DNA of 44,913 nt, taken from positions 63,537 through 108,449 of the forward strand of contig JAAHFN010000011.1 of assembly GCA_010672965.1 (NCBI GenBank), in the 5' to 3' direction. Each line of letters begins with the position of its first letter. The stretch's first letter is position 1. The DNA is from Oscillatoria sp. SIO1A7 (lineage in GTDB: Bacteria > Cyanobacteriota > Cyanobacteriia > Cyanobacteriales > Laspinemataceae). Below the pieces are notes generated by a model that searched no databases, was not told the origin of the DNA, and saw only the letters and a program-made list of their open reading frames with translations. Position numbers and translations under genes: made by a program. This document shows positions 15,956 through 24,352 of this stretch, one piece after another.

Positions 15956-16754
15956 TACAAATATACGGATCTAGGGGACAAGAATGGCTAGGGAGCGGAT
16001 TGTCTTGCAACTCTAGATAAGTCAGATTTTTTAGAGATGACAGCGGTTCGATATCGGCAATCTGATTGTCTCTCAGATGGAGTTTGGTCATGTTTTCCAA
16101 AGATTGTAACTGACTAATATCCGATATTTGATTGTGATTCAGATTGAGACTCGTCAAATTTTTAAGCTTAGACAGCGGTTTAATCTCGGAGATTTGATTC
16201 TGGCTTAGGGAGAGCCAATTAAGCTCCTTCAGAGATTTTAGCGGCGTCAGGTCGGAGATTTGATTATTGCTCAGAGAGAGGCTCGTTAAATCTTTAAGCT
16301 TAGAGAGCGGCGTCAGGTCGGAGATTTGATTCTGGCTCAGGTTCAGCCAGGTTAGATTTTTTAGAGAAGCAACTGGAGCAAGATCGATAATTTCGTTTTT
16401 GCTCAGAGATAGGCTAGTCAAGTTTTTTAGAGAAGAGAGGGGACTAAGATTAGAAATGCGATTATTGCTGAGGGAGACTCCGGTAAGATTGGAGAGTTTT
16501 TCTTCACTCGCAGCGCAGTCATTAGTCCCAGTCAAGCGCAATAGCACCTCAACGGTATGTTTGGCATCTGAAGGGAGAGTCTCCCGATTCAAGCACCATT
16601 CGGCAAAGCTACTAAAACCTGTGCTTTCCTCGGCGGCGGCCAAGCCCCAGGGTTTCCAGGGGTAAAGTCCTATAGCAAAACTCAAGGCAATCCAGAGAGC
16701 AACTCCCGAGCCTTGTGGTTTTTTGGCGCTAGTTTTTTTTACTGCTAATATCAA
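15948..16754 (-). CDS. Exported or membrane-anchored leucine-rich-repeat protein
   Basis: 268 residues. A basic N-terminus (VKKTSAKK) is followed by a hydrophobic segment (about 18-40), a signal peptide or anchor. Residues ~85-255 hold seven to eight 22-residue LRRs with the internalin-like pattern LKNLTSLSLSNNQISDLTPL (LRR_4 type), capped by a short Cys-containing tail (SHSCPLDPYICNF). The likely role is protein binding at the cell surface or periplasm. The only plausible start is TTG 16754 (an in-frame stop lies three codons upstream and no ATG is available). That TTG lies within the terminal inverted repeat of a family-C element, so the element supplies the present start or removed the original one. 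Same strand as the dCache-HAMP gene 146 bp upstream. Confidence 0.82.
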   Translation of the reverse strand: MILAVKKTSAKKPQGSGVALWIALSFAIGLYPWKPWGLAAAEESTGFSSFAEWCLNRETLPSDAKHTVEVLLRLTGTNDCAASEEKLSNLTGVSLSNNRISNLSPLSSLKNLTSLSLSKNEIIDLAPVASLKNLTWLNLSQNQISDLTPLSKLKDLTSLSLSNNQISDLTPLKSLKELNWLSLSQNQISEIKPLSKLKNLTSLNLNHNQISDISQLQSLENMTKLHLRDNQIADIEPLSSLKNLTYLELQDNPLPSHSCPLDPYICNF

Positions 16755-16877
16755 ATCCAGTTAATTACCCATAAATAACGTAGGGTTTCCCCGTGCCCGC
16801 CCCGGCCGCCCCAGAGCAACCGGGGCGGGCACGGGGAACCCCTACAAATATTGTAACTCTTTAACCGGATTTGATAT
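16748..16877. repeat. Family-C MITE-like element, copy 2, overlapping the LRR gene start
   Basis: Terminal inverted repeats ATATCAAATCCAGTTAAT (left) and TTAACCGGATTTGATAT (right). The interior has a second palindrome around GGGGTTTCCCCG/CCCCGTGCCCGCCCCGG. The left end includes the TTG start of the LRR gene. Confidence 0.7.
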
Positions 16878-16900
16878 ATGGCATTTTTAAACATTTACCT

Positions 16901-18412
16901 TTATTCCTGAGAGTCCTTATTTTCTCTGTTCTTTCTCATTTTTTTTGCCTTTTTCTGTAAATCTTGGAAAAAGTCGGTATTGGTAATTTCAGATACCTGT
17001 TTTTGCTTTTTAGATTGATCTATCTCAATGCGCAGTTCTTGTACCTGTTGCTTGAGTTTTTGTTCGCGCTGGTAAACCTGACGAGCCATTTCTTTAAAAA
17101 CGCGAGCTAGACGACCCAGCTCGTCGGAACGTTGGGATACCGATTCGAGGGACTTGAGTTCAAACTTATCTTCTTCAATATCCTCCGCCGCTTTGGTAAT
17201 TCTTAAGATAGGGGTAGCGATCGCCTTGTCGCTGAGGATAATGGCTGCTCCGGCTGCCAAAATAATCAAGACTGCCATAGCTACGAACAATCTTTGATTA
17301 TTCCGGTTGATTTCCCCCACAAAATCAGACTCGGGAATCACCGTTCCCACAATCAAATTCAGATTCTTCAGATTCTGGAGCGGTAGGAAAGAGACAAAAT
17401 ATTTGTCCCCACTATCGGGATCTTTGTAAGCAAAATACTCTAGGGAATCCACCTTATCCAAGGAAACTCCCTCGGCTTCGATAACATTGCGGGCAAAGCG
17501 CAAGTATTTATTTTCCGATTCGGCGAGTGGCTTGAGGTTTGGCTCTCCTGCCTCATTTGCCGTAGCGATCGGCTCGCTTGGATCGGAAAACCCCACTAGC
17601 TTCTGCTCTGTATCGATAATAAAAACGGCACCGGTCTTAGCAACCTGTAAGTTTTGTAAATAGACAGAGAGCTGCTCTAGCTCCACATCAATAGACACGA
17701 CGCCTATAAGCGCGTTATCCGGTCTGACAGCAATTGACGAAGTAATTCCCGGTTTTTGGCTAGTGTGAAATATATAGACTCCCGCCCATTCTGCCTCGGA
17801 GCTTGACGAGGCTTTCTGATACCAAGGACGATTTACGGGGTTATATCTGTCTTGCAGCTTCTCCTCGTCGGTTAATTTCAGACCCTGTTCTGCTATTTCA
17901 TAGAAGCTAACTGTACGATTCGCCTGCTTTTCTTCGGGATTCCAAACGCTATTGATGAAACGCAATTTACCCGAGGGCAACCGTTGGGCTGCGAAGAAAT
18001 TTCCGTTAGGATAGCCAAAATTAATTCCAGAAAAGTTCTGGTTAGCTTTGAGTAATGTCAGATAAAAATCTTGTCTTATTTCTGGTTCGTCAAGGCCAAT
18101 TGTACCTTTGGCAAACATTTCCTGAATTGTCTCTTGCATAACCAGAGCGTTTTCGGAGAGGGTTCTCACCGCATCGGTAGTTCCCTGAGCTATTTCTTGA
18201 TTGAGCCGTTTAACAATATTGGCTGTATTACGCTTGGAAGTGAGCGTCCAGGGAAAATGAATCACTGCAGCAGTAGCCCCGACAATGACCAGTACGACTG
18301 CCGCTAAAGTGGTTTTTAAGCTGATACTCTTGGCTGAGGAGTTGGCGGCATCTCCTTCCGGTTTTTTGGCAGAATTATTGACTTGAGTCTGAGGAGGATT
18401 GTCGTTTTTCAT
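16901..18412 (-). CDS. dCache-HAMP sensor without an enzymatic output domain
   Basis: 503 residues. Cytoplasmic N-tail rich in Asn/Ser (1-32), TM1 about 33-52, periplasmic double Cache domain about 60-365 with the DRYNPVNRPWY motif typical of dCache ligand pockets, TM2 about 375-395, HAMP about 396-450 (ITKAAEDIEEDKFELKSLESV...DELGRLARVF), then a coiled coil. It ends with a basic helical tail EITNTDFFQDLQKKAKKMRKN. No kinase, cyclase, GGDEF or chemoreceptor signalling domain follows. The same sensor half precedes adenylate cyclase or histidine kinase domains in other cyanobacterial proteins. Here it may signal through a separate partner or be a regulator by dimerisation. The ligand is unknown; amino acids or small organic acids are usual for dCache. 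Confidence 0.85.
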   Translation of the reverse strand: MKNDNPPQTQVNNSAKKPEGDAANSSAKSISLKTTLAAVVLVIVGATAAVIHFPWTLTSKRNTANIVKRLNQEIAQGTTDAVRTLSENALVMQETIQEMFAKGTIGLDEPEIRQDFYLTLLKANQNFSGINFGYPNGNFFAAQRLPSGKLRFINSVWNPEEKQANRTVSFYEIAEQGLKLTDEEKLQDRYNPVNRPWYQKASSSSEAEWAGVYIFHTSQKPGITSSIAVRPDNALIGVVSIDVELEQLSVYLQNLQVAKTGAVFIIDTEQKLVGFSDPSEPIATANEAGEPNLKPLAESENKYLRFARNVIEAEGVSLDKVDSLEYFAYKDPDSGDKYFVSFLPLQNLKNLNLIVGTVIPESDFVGEINRNNQRLFVAMAVLIILAAGAAIILSDKAIATPILRITKAAEDIEEDKFELKSLESVSQRSDELGRLARVFKEMARQVYQREQKLKQQVQELRIEIDQSKKQKQVSEITNTDFFQDLQKKAKKMRKNRENKDSQE

Positions 18413-18443
18413 AAAGCTACTTAAAGTCGCTAGTTTTTTTATT

Positions 18444-18460
18444 AGGACTTGCGCAAATTG
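18444..18460. repeat. Solitary end of a family-B element
   Basis: AGGACTTGCGCAAAT, preceded by TTTAT-T, resembles the left inverted repeat of family B. No matching right end was found within the ~220 bp before the next gene, so this is a truncated copy. Confidence 0.45.
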
Positions 18461-18678
18461 CCATAATTAACAGTATATTTAGCGCTTTCTTGCGCAGTGC
18501 TACCCCTACAAATAGAGCCTATTTGGCAATGCGATAGAAAAGCGATCGCTCGCATCGGTTATTCTCCCTTGAAGACTCCGCCGACGTTACCTCCTTGAGA
18601 AAAGAAAGCTAACCTTACAGCCTAAACAAGCCCCACACTGCCTCACACCCTACAGCCTAACTCGATCGGTCGCCAAAG

Positions 18679-19593
18679 CTACAAATCTGCCTTACTCCCG
18701 CTCTCCTGCTGACTGCTGAAAGCTGAAAGCTGACTGCTATAACGAGCGATCGCCAAAAAGGATCGTCTCAAATTTTTCTCGCTCCGGGGGGGTGGTTTTT
18801 TGGTATAGCGCCCAAAGTTTGCTTCTTCGTCTCCAGTTTGTATGACAGACGCCTGCCAACCGTAGGATTCAAAGAGCAGTTCTGGCTCGTCAGTGCCAAA
18901 GCGCCAATGCCCCCCGACTCTGCCGCCTTTTTTGCGACCGACTTGTACGGACTTGACGCTAATCAGGTCCGCGCCCAAGCAACTTCCGGGGGCGCTTAAC
19001 CGGGTAATCGTCTCCAGCAAGCATCTCACCTGGATTTCATCCAAATACATTAATAGTCCTTCGAGCAACCAGACTGAGGGAAGGGAGACTTGATAGCCTG
19101 CCTTGAGCAGTTCCTCGAACCAAGCAGGGTCTCTGAGATCTGCCCCAATAGCGCGGCGATCGCTTTTTGGGGTCGCATCCTGGAGCAGAGCATTTTTTTT
19201 GGCCATTACTTCTGGTTTTTCCACCTCATACAAGCGAGTACCCGGAGGCCAAGGCAAGCGAAAGGCTCGCGCATCCATTCCCGCACCCAGAATCACGACT
19301 TGGCGCAGGTCCCCCGAGGACATGAGAAAATCGTCAAAAAACCTAGTCCGAACTGCTACAAAACGGGCGAGACTTTTTGCCAAGTCTCCCAGGTTAGAAC
19401 CGTATTTTTGCTGCCATCGCTTTTTTAAGGAGGCCAGCTCGGCACCAGCTAGGCGAGCGGCAAATGGATCGGCAAATAAGCCTTCGCTTCTTTCTGTTTC
19501 TATCGCTCTTTTCGCCGCCATAATTTGCGCAGTTCTGCCAACAGCATCATTAATATAATCCTCAATAGGCTCCTCAATTTTTTGGTCTGCCAT
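18679..19593 (-). CDS. Class I SAM-dependent methyltransferase, LCM/PPM1-like (TIGR00027 type)
   Basis: 304 residues. Features of the leucine-carboxyl-methyltransferase-like family: TAQIMAAKRAIETERSEG..FADPFAARL at the N-terminus (residues ~17-50), the SAM-binding loop VVILGAGMDARAFRLPWP (~94-111), YEVEKPEVMAKK with the acidic ribose-binding residue, and the WLLEGLLMYLDE segment (~174-185). Bacterial members often act on natural products or unknown carboxyl/hydroxyl acceptors; the substrate here cannot be told. The final ~20 residues (SSQLSAFSSQQ...) are encoded by a CTGAAAGCTGACTG-type repeat found in several spacers of the window, so the natural C-terminus has been replaced or extended by repeat DNA. 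Confidence 0.88.
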   Translation of the reverse strand: MADQKIEEPIEDYINDAVGRTAQIMAAKRAIETERSEGLFADPFAARLAGAELASLKKRWQQKYGSNLGDLAKSLARFVAVRTRFFDDFLMSSGDLRQVVILGAGMDARAFRLPWPPGTRLYEVEKPEVMAKKNALLQDATPKSDRRAIGADLRDPAWFEELLKAGYQVSLPSVWLLEGLLMYLDEIQVRCLLETITRLSAPGSCLGADLISVKSVQVGRKKGGRVGGHWRFGTDEPELLFESYGWQASVIQTGDEEANFGRYTKKPPPRSEKNLRRSFLAIARYSSQLSAFSSQQESGSKADL

Positions 19594-19969
19594 CTCTACT
19601 ATAATGCTGGTTATGCGATTTCCTTAATGACGATTGCAGGGTGTTTTGCAGCCCCTTATTCCAATTGGGTTAAAACTGGAATTTTGGTATTAGGTTAAAT
19701 TTAAATTTTATAGCAATACGCGCTCAGGTAACGGACAATTCAAATCTCGCTCCTGGCTAGTAATATCAAGTCAGGTTAAATACCCACAGAAAAAATTTGG
19801 AATATCCCGTAGGAGGGGCGTCCCGCCTGTCCGCTTGGGCTCCCTGGGAGTCTTCGCTGGTCGGGTCCTACGCATAAGCTTTTTTTGGGGCATTCAAACT
19901 GACATGATATAACGGCAAGGCTTGTGCCTTAGCTGACTGCTGATAGCTGACTGCTTACTGCTATAAAAT
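19594..19969. other. Spacer with a family-C element and a short repeat
   Basis: No gene. It holds family-C copy 3 (19763-19910) and, at 19929-19962, the same GCTGACTGCTGATAGCTG repeat that has run into the methyltransferase 3' end. Confidence 0.55.
19763..19910. repeat. Family-C MITE-like element, copy 3
   Basis: Ends ATATCAAGTCAGGTTAAAT and TTCAAACTGACATGATAT are diverged inverted repeats. TAA flanks both sides (TAA before TATCAAG, TAA after GATA). The interior contains CCCGTAGGAGGGGCGTCCCG. No coding capacity. Confidence 0.6.
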
Positions 19970-20311
19970 TTAAGGAATCCCCGGAAACGAATCGACAAAT
20001 TTAATCTTAATATCTGGAAAAGATTCGACAAACTGCACCTTGATATCGGGAAAAGACTCCACAAAATCCCACTCGCCGCAATCATCGGCAAAAGAATCGA
20101 CTATTTTCACCTTCAAGTCAGGGAAAGAATCGACTACTTTAATTTCCAAATCTGGGAAGCTCTCTACAATCTCTACCTTGCCGTAAAGCTGCTTGTCTTT
20201 GTAGGTGCATTTTTCTTCGTTAATATTGCTTTCTGTCAGGGCTGGCGTTGCCACGATCGCGAGCAGCAGCGCTACCAATAAAAATAAAACATATTTAACC
20301 CAAGCTACCAT
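19970..20311 (-). CDS. Small secreted protein of 11-residue SFPD repeats
   Basis: 113 residues. Residues 1-27 are a signal peptide (hydrophobic LFLLVALLLAIVA, then TPALTES). From residue 45 to the end the mature part is six near-perfect 11-residue units of the form (K/E)(V/I).(V/F)V(E/D)SFPD(L/I), with one variant unit carrying C78 (SFADDCGEW). C35 and C78 could form a disulfide. Alternating hydrophobic residues suggest a small beta-solenoid or stacked-strand structure in the periplasm. I do not know a characterised function for the family. It begins 24 bp after the larB stop codon on the same strand, so the two are probably co-transcribed. Confidence 0.8.
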   Translation of the reverse strand: MVAWVKYVLFLLVALLLAIVATPALTESNINEEKCTYKDKQLYGKVEIVESFPDLEIKVVDSFPDLKVKIVDSFADDCGEWDFVESFPDIKVQFVESFPDIKIKFVDSFPGIP

Positions 20312-20335
20312 AATTTGCCTATAGAATCGCTATAT

Positions 20336-21118
20336 TTATGAAGGCGATCGCCCTTGCAGCCGCCCAGCAGATCGCAAAATCTGACCCGCCAGAATTGCCG
20401 CCCCAAAACCATTATCAATATTAACGACGCCGACACCAGCAGCACAAGAGTTAAGCATAGTTAAGAGGGGAGCGAGCCCATTGAAACTAGCTCCATAACC
20501 GACGCTAGTCGGCACGGCAATAACAGGCGAGTCAGCAATCCCGGCAACTACGCTTGGCAAAGCCCCTTCCATTCCGGCGACCACAATCGTAACGTCCGAC
20601 TGCTCGATAGTTTCCCGGTTGGCGAACAAGCGGTGAATGCCGGCAACCCCCACATCCCGGAGACGCCGCACCTGAAAACCGCAGAGTTCGGCTACGATCG
20701 CGGCTTCCTCGGCAACGGGCAGATCGGCAGTTCCGGCACAAATAATGCCAATGACGCCGGGGTAGCGGGGTTCTGGTGGCGGCAGGGTAGTAGCGCAGAT
20801 GCGAGCAACGGGATAGTAATAGAGGCCGGGGAGTTTTTCCTGGAGTTTGGCGGAGACTTCCGGGGTAATGCGAGTGGCCATAACCAGGCGATCGCGCTGG
20901 CGCATGGCCTGGATAATCTCGACAATTTGCTCCGGGGTTTTGCCCGGACCCCATATCACCTCTGGAAAACCCGTGCGCAATTGGCGGTGGCGATCGATGC
21001 GGGCAAAATCGCCTACTTCCTCAAAGGCCAAATGTTTCAGATCTTCCAACGCTGCATCGGGACTGACTTTACCAGCGGCAACGGATTCTAGCAGAGACTG
21101 TAGAGATTCGGGATTCAT
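20336..21118 (-). CDS. larB: LarB, pyridinium-3,5-biscarboxylate mononucleotide synthase (nickel-pincer cofactor)
   Basis: 260 residues from ATG 21118. The frame continues 16 codons upstream, but these are translated CCCAATGCCC-type spacer repeat. N-terminal helical part with LEDLKHLAFEEVGDFARIDRHRQLRTGFPEVIWGPGKTPEQ, diagnostic for LarB. C-terminal PurE-like AIR-carboxylase domain (about 125-250) with GIICAGTADLPVAEEAA, VAGMEGALPSVVAG, VPTSVGYGASFNGLAPLLTMLNSCA. LarB carboxylates and hydrolyses nicotinic acid adenine dinucleotide, the first step toward the nickel-pincer nucleotide of lactate racemase-type enzymes. LarC and LarE are not in this window. Confidence 0.92.
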   Translation of the reverse strand: MNPESLQSLLESVAAGKVSPDAALEDLKHLAFEEVGDFARIDRHRQLRTGFPEVIWGPGKTPEQIVEIIQAMRQRDRLVMATRITPEVSAKLQEKLPGLYYYPVARICATTLPPPEPRYPGVIGIICAGTADLPVAEEAAIVAELCGFQVRRLRDVGVAGIHRLFANRETIEQSDVTIVVAGMEGALPSVVAGIADSPVIAVPTSVGYGASFNGLAPLLTMLNSCAAGVGVVNIDNGFGAAILAGQILRSAGRLQGRSPS

Positions 21119-21352
21119 AGGAATTGGGAATTGGGAATTGGGCATGGGGCATTGGGCATTGGGCATCGGGCATGGGGCATGGGGGACAAGGGAACATGGG
21201 GACCGGGGAGGAAGAGGCAGAGGGGCAGGGGGCGAGGAGCAAGGGGGAATTTGCTGCTCAGTTCCCTGCTCCGAAAGCTCCGAAAGCTCCGAAAGCTCCC
21301 CAATGCCAATGCCCCATGCCCCATGCCCAATGCCCGATGCCCCATGCTCAAT
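21119..21352. repeat. Spacer of tandem short repeats
   Basis: CATTGGG and GGGCATG heptamers (21120-21185), a G/A-rich middle, three CTCCGAAAG nonamers (21271-21299), then CCCATGC heptamers in the opposite sense (21300-21350). The halves form a loose inverted repeat. The several frames through it are artefacts. Confidence 0.65.
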
Positions 21353-23137
21353 TTATTCTATTATCAATTCGTGAATATTCCAGAAGGCTCCTCCGAGAGC
21401 AGTATGTTGGATGCCTTTAACTCTATTGCGCACTGCTTGAAGAGAGAGGGGATTGACTAAATGAATCACTGGTAAATATTCTTGCACGATTTTTTGACTT
21501 TCGGCATAGATAGCTTTGCGCTTTTGTTCGTCTAACTCTTGGGCTCCTTGGATATACAAATTGTTAATTTTTGCTTCCCAATCGGCGACCTCCCAACCGG
21601 CCAGGGGGGTTTTGCCACCTTTTTTCTGGAGATTAAAAATATGCAATCGACCTTTTGGAGACCAGAAATTCGCACCGTTATTGGGCTCGACCCCTCCAGT
21701 AAAGCCGATAAGATGACAATCCCAATCTAAAGAGTTAGAGATTTTTTCTACCAGAGCGTTGAAAGCGATCGGTTGGAAATCCACTTGAATACCAATTTTG
21801 CTCAAATCTTGCTTTATTTGAGCGCCCATTGCTTCCCGAACTTGATTGCCCGCGTTGGTAAGCAGGGTAAAGCGCACCGGATTGCCATCGGCATCTAGGA
21901 GTTGCCCTTCGTCATTATATTGAAAACCCGCCTCTAGCAGTAATTCTTGGGCTTTTTCGGGATTATATTTGTATGCTTTGAGCCCTTCTTCTGGGGAGAG
22001 ATAGTAGGGACTCGGTACGGAAATATGGGAGTTCTGGGACTCGCCCAGACCGCGAAAGGTATTGTCAATCATGGTTTTGCGGTCTATGGCATAGGCAACT
22101 GCCTGTCTGAATTTCAAAGTATTAAACCAGCGCGACTTAATCGGATCGACGACGGGTTTATTGTTTTCGGGGTCGCGGCCTTTGTTGAGATTGAAGGCAA
22201 TAAACGTGGTTCCAGTTGCCGGACCGCCGTCATAGATGGTAAAGTCACCCCGCTTTTCTTCCCGCTTGAGCAAGGAAAAGTTTTCCGGCGAGACGCCAAT
22301 GGCATCCAAGATACCAGAGCGAAATTGCAGTAGAGCAGTATCCTGTTTTTCTACAATCTCCCAAACAATTCTTTTTATATAAGGTTGGGGATTTCCCTGG
22401 GAGTCCTTACGCCAATAGTAAGGGTTGCTTTGAAATATTAAGCGCTGGTTGGGGCGATAACTTTTGAGGAGATAAGGGCCATTTGCTACGAGTTCGTCTG
22501 GGGGGGTATCAATGCGCCAGGTAGAGAGAAATTCCGGCTCTCCGTTGTCGTCTTCGTTGTTAACTGCAGAGCGCAGGGCATGGGCGGGCAAGATACTGGT
22601 GCCGGTGGTGCGTAGGAAGGGGGCAAAAGGTTCCGGAAGAATAAATTCCACTTGGCGATCGCCGATTTTCCTGACTTCTGGCAAGGCTCGACTTTCTCCA
22701 ATTCGCATTACGTCGCGGGTACTGTTGGGAATTTTTTCATTAAAATAAACTTCGTTATAGCTGAATGCCACATCGTCTGCAGTCAGCGGCTCTCCGTCAG
22801 ACCACTTGAGACCCTCGCGCAGGGTAAAGACAAAGCGCAGTTTGTCTTCGGAGATTTGCCAAGATTCCGCTAGGGCGGGCTCAATTTCGGCAGTGACGCC
22901 ATTTTGGCTGGTCAGCCCCTCGAAGGTGAGGCTAAAAATATTGGGGGATTCTTCGCTCAGCGCCGGGTTGAAGGTTTTGGGGTCGCTCAGGATGCTGAAA
23001 ACCAGTTGGGATTGCTCTGCCGCGTCCGTTCGGAAATCAGCGGGATTGCAGGAAGAGATGGTGAAGCCTATGAGAAAGACTAGGGCAAAACTCAGCCAGC
23101 GACGCCAAGAATTAGCAACTATAGCAATAACTTTCAT
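21353..23137 (-). CDS. Peptide/nickel ABC transporter substrate-binding lipoprotein (SBP_bac_5)
   Basis: 594 residues. A lipoprotein signal with lipobox ISSC (Cys30) follows a hydrophobic stretch, then a family-5 extracellular solute-binding domain: DPKTFNPALSEESPN near the start, LREGLKWSDGEPLTADDVAFSYNEV, NGPYLLKSYRPNQRLIFQSNPYYW, FRQAVAYAIDRKTMI, and a C-terminal lobe. It should deliver oligopeptides or similar ligands to a DppBC/OppBC-type permease in the plasma membrane. No permease or ATPase gene adjoins it; the only permease in the window is the fragment at 112-588. Start at ATG 23137. Confidence 0.93.
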   Translation of the reverse strand: MKVIAIVANSWRRWLSFALVFLIGFTISSCNPADFRTDAAEQSQLVFSILSDPKTFNPALSEESPNIFSLTFEGLTSQNGVTAEIEPALAESWQISEDKLRFVFTLREGLKWSDGEPLTADDVAFSYNEVYFNEKIPNSTRDVMRIGESRALPEVRKIGDRQVEFILPEPFAPFLRTTGTSILPAHALRSAVNNEDDNGEPEFLSTWRIDTPPDELVANGPYLLKSYRPNQRLIFQSNPYYWRKDSQGNPQPYIKRIVWEIVEKQDTALLQFRSGILDAIGVSPENFSLLKREEKRGDFTIYDGGPATGTTFIAFNLNKGRDPENNKPVVDPIKSRWFNTLKFRQAVAYAIDRKTMIDNTFRGLGESQNSHISVPSPYYLSPEEGLKAYKYNPEKAQELLLEAGFQYNDEGQLLDADGNPVRFTLLTNAGNQVREAMGAQIKQDLSKIGIQVDFQPIAFNALVEKISNSLDWDCHLIGFTGGVEPNNGANFWSPKGRLHIFNLQKKGGKTPLAGWEVADWEAKINNLYIQGAQELDEQKRKAIYAESQKIVQEYLPVIHLVNPLSLQAVRNRVKGIQHTALGGAFWNIHELIIE

Positions 23138-23182
23138 TAGCCAAAAAAATACTTCATTTCTAGTTTAGGCCGAGCAACCTGG

Positions 23183-23236
23183 GGTGTAGGGTGTAGGGTG
23201 TAGGGGGTGTAGGGTGTAGGGTGTAGGGTGTAGGCT
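23183..23236. repeat. GTGTAGG heptamer array
   Basis: Seven to eight tandem GTGTAGG units with one GGG slip in the middle. Confidence 0.8.
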
Positions 23237-23594
23237 GTGTATGTGAAATGTGGGATTCAATTGAATCTAATAATTAATTTTTGGCTCTTTTAATCTGTCC
23301 CGATCGCGATCGCCCGAATAAATGCCTCAGCTCTTTACCAAAAATACAGAAATTCCTAATAAACAGGACTAAACACTAATTGTAGAGTGCGCATTGCGTA
23401 TCTTACTCTATATATATGTGTGTCTCTTCCATTCCAAGAGTATAGAGTCTGGAGACCCTGAAAACCCTGAAACTGCCCAATACTTGTGGACCCAAAAAAG
23501 CCAGCGGCGATCGGCGATCGGCAACCTTCGGGCAGGGGAGCAGGGAGCAGGGAGCAGGGGAGCAGGGGAGAGGGGGACCTTATGATGCCCAATG

Positions 23595-23734
23595 CCCAAT
23601 TTTATCCTGAGCCTGTCGTAGGCGTAGCCCGCCCTCCGGGGCGTAGGGGCCCAATGCCCAATTTCCCAATTTTATCCTGAGCCTGTCGTAGGCGTAGCCC
23701 GCCCTCCGGGGCGTAGGGGCCCAATTCCCGATTC
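23595..23734. repeat. 70-bp tandem duplication
   Basis: The block starting CCCAATTTTATCCTGAG and ending GGGGCGTAGGGGCCCAAT occurs at 23595 and again at 23665, near-identical. Confidence 0.8.
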
Positions 23735-23982
23735 CGCTCTTCCCAATTCCGCTCTTCCCAATTCCCAATGCCCAATGCACCTTTTTGGGGCATTAATTGT
23801 TGCATTTTGTTAAATTAAATGTTAGTATAAATGCTCCAGTGCAAATACTCATAGAGTTAGTCTCCCCCCCTTTTAAATCAAAAATAAAGATCGTCAATCT
23901 GTAAAAATGCAGATAAAAAATAAGTAAATTCACATAAAAGTAAAAATAGCAATCCTACTGAAGAAAAAAAGCAATATCCCTG

Positions 23983-24225
23983 ATGAAATTTAGAACAGCA
24001 AGCGAAACAATAGAAACAACAAGTTTTTCAAGCAAAAATATGTACCCCTTAGCCCAGATAGAGAAATTATTCGTACAAGCCTCCTTGTCCCAAGAAATTA
24101 CGGAAACGGATTGGCAGCAGATTGCAGCCCTATCGGAACAAGATCCTCTGAGTCCAGAGGCCCGACGGATGGTGAAAAGAATCCTTCATGGCGTCCGCCG
24201 GGGATGGGTGACGGTTTTAGGGTAA
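23983..24225 (+). CDS. Small conserved-looking protein, paralogue 1
   Basis: 80 residues from ATG 23983. ATG 24040 gives a 61-aa version that aligns better with its neighbour. The core reads SLSQEITETDWQQIAALSEQD, then LSPEARRMVKRILHGVRRGW, predicted as two or three helices ending in a basic R-RGW motif. The next gene encodes a clear paralogue. I recognise no characterised family; the helical, basic layout could suit a small regulator or adaptor, but this is speculation. There is no clear Shine-Dalgarno site. Confidence 0.6.
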   Translation: MKFRTASETIETTSFSSKNMYPLAQIEKLFVQASLSQEITETDWQQIAALSEQDPLSPEARRMVKRILHGVRRGWVTVLG

Positions 24226-24352
24226 GGGTTTTAGCTTTAGACTGCCTTGGATTGGAACTATTTGCAGCAGATCGGTTTCCAGTAGATAAATCTATAACAA
24301 ATCAATTCTCTCCAGATATGGTAAAAGACTCGCAGCAGATATAAGAAAAACC

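Larger units (their letters stand above)
23138..23982. other. Repeat-rich spacer without genes
   Basis: It contains GTGTAGG heptamers (23183-23236), a GGGAGCAGG-type tract (23530-23575), a 70-bp tandem duplication (23595-23734) and AT-rich DNA from 23800 to the next gene. The short open frames have repeat-derived compositions. Confidence 0.6.

Noticed and set aside
21119-21166. 16-residue N-terminal extension of LarB
   Set aside because: Translation of the CCCAATGCCC spacer heptamers; the family start is at ATG 21118.
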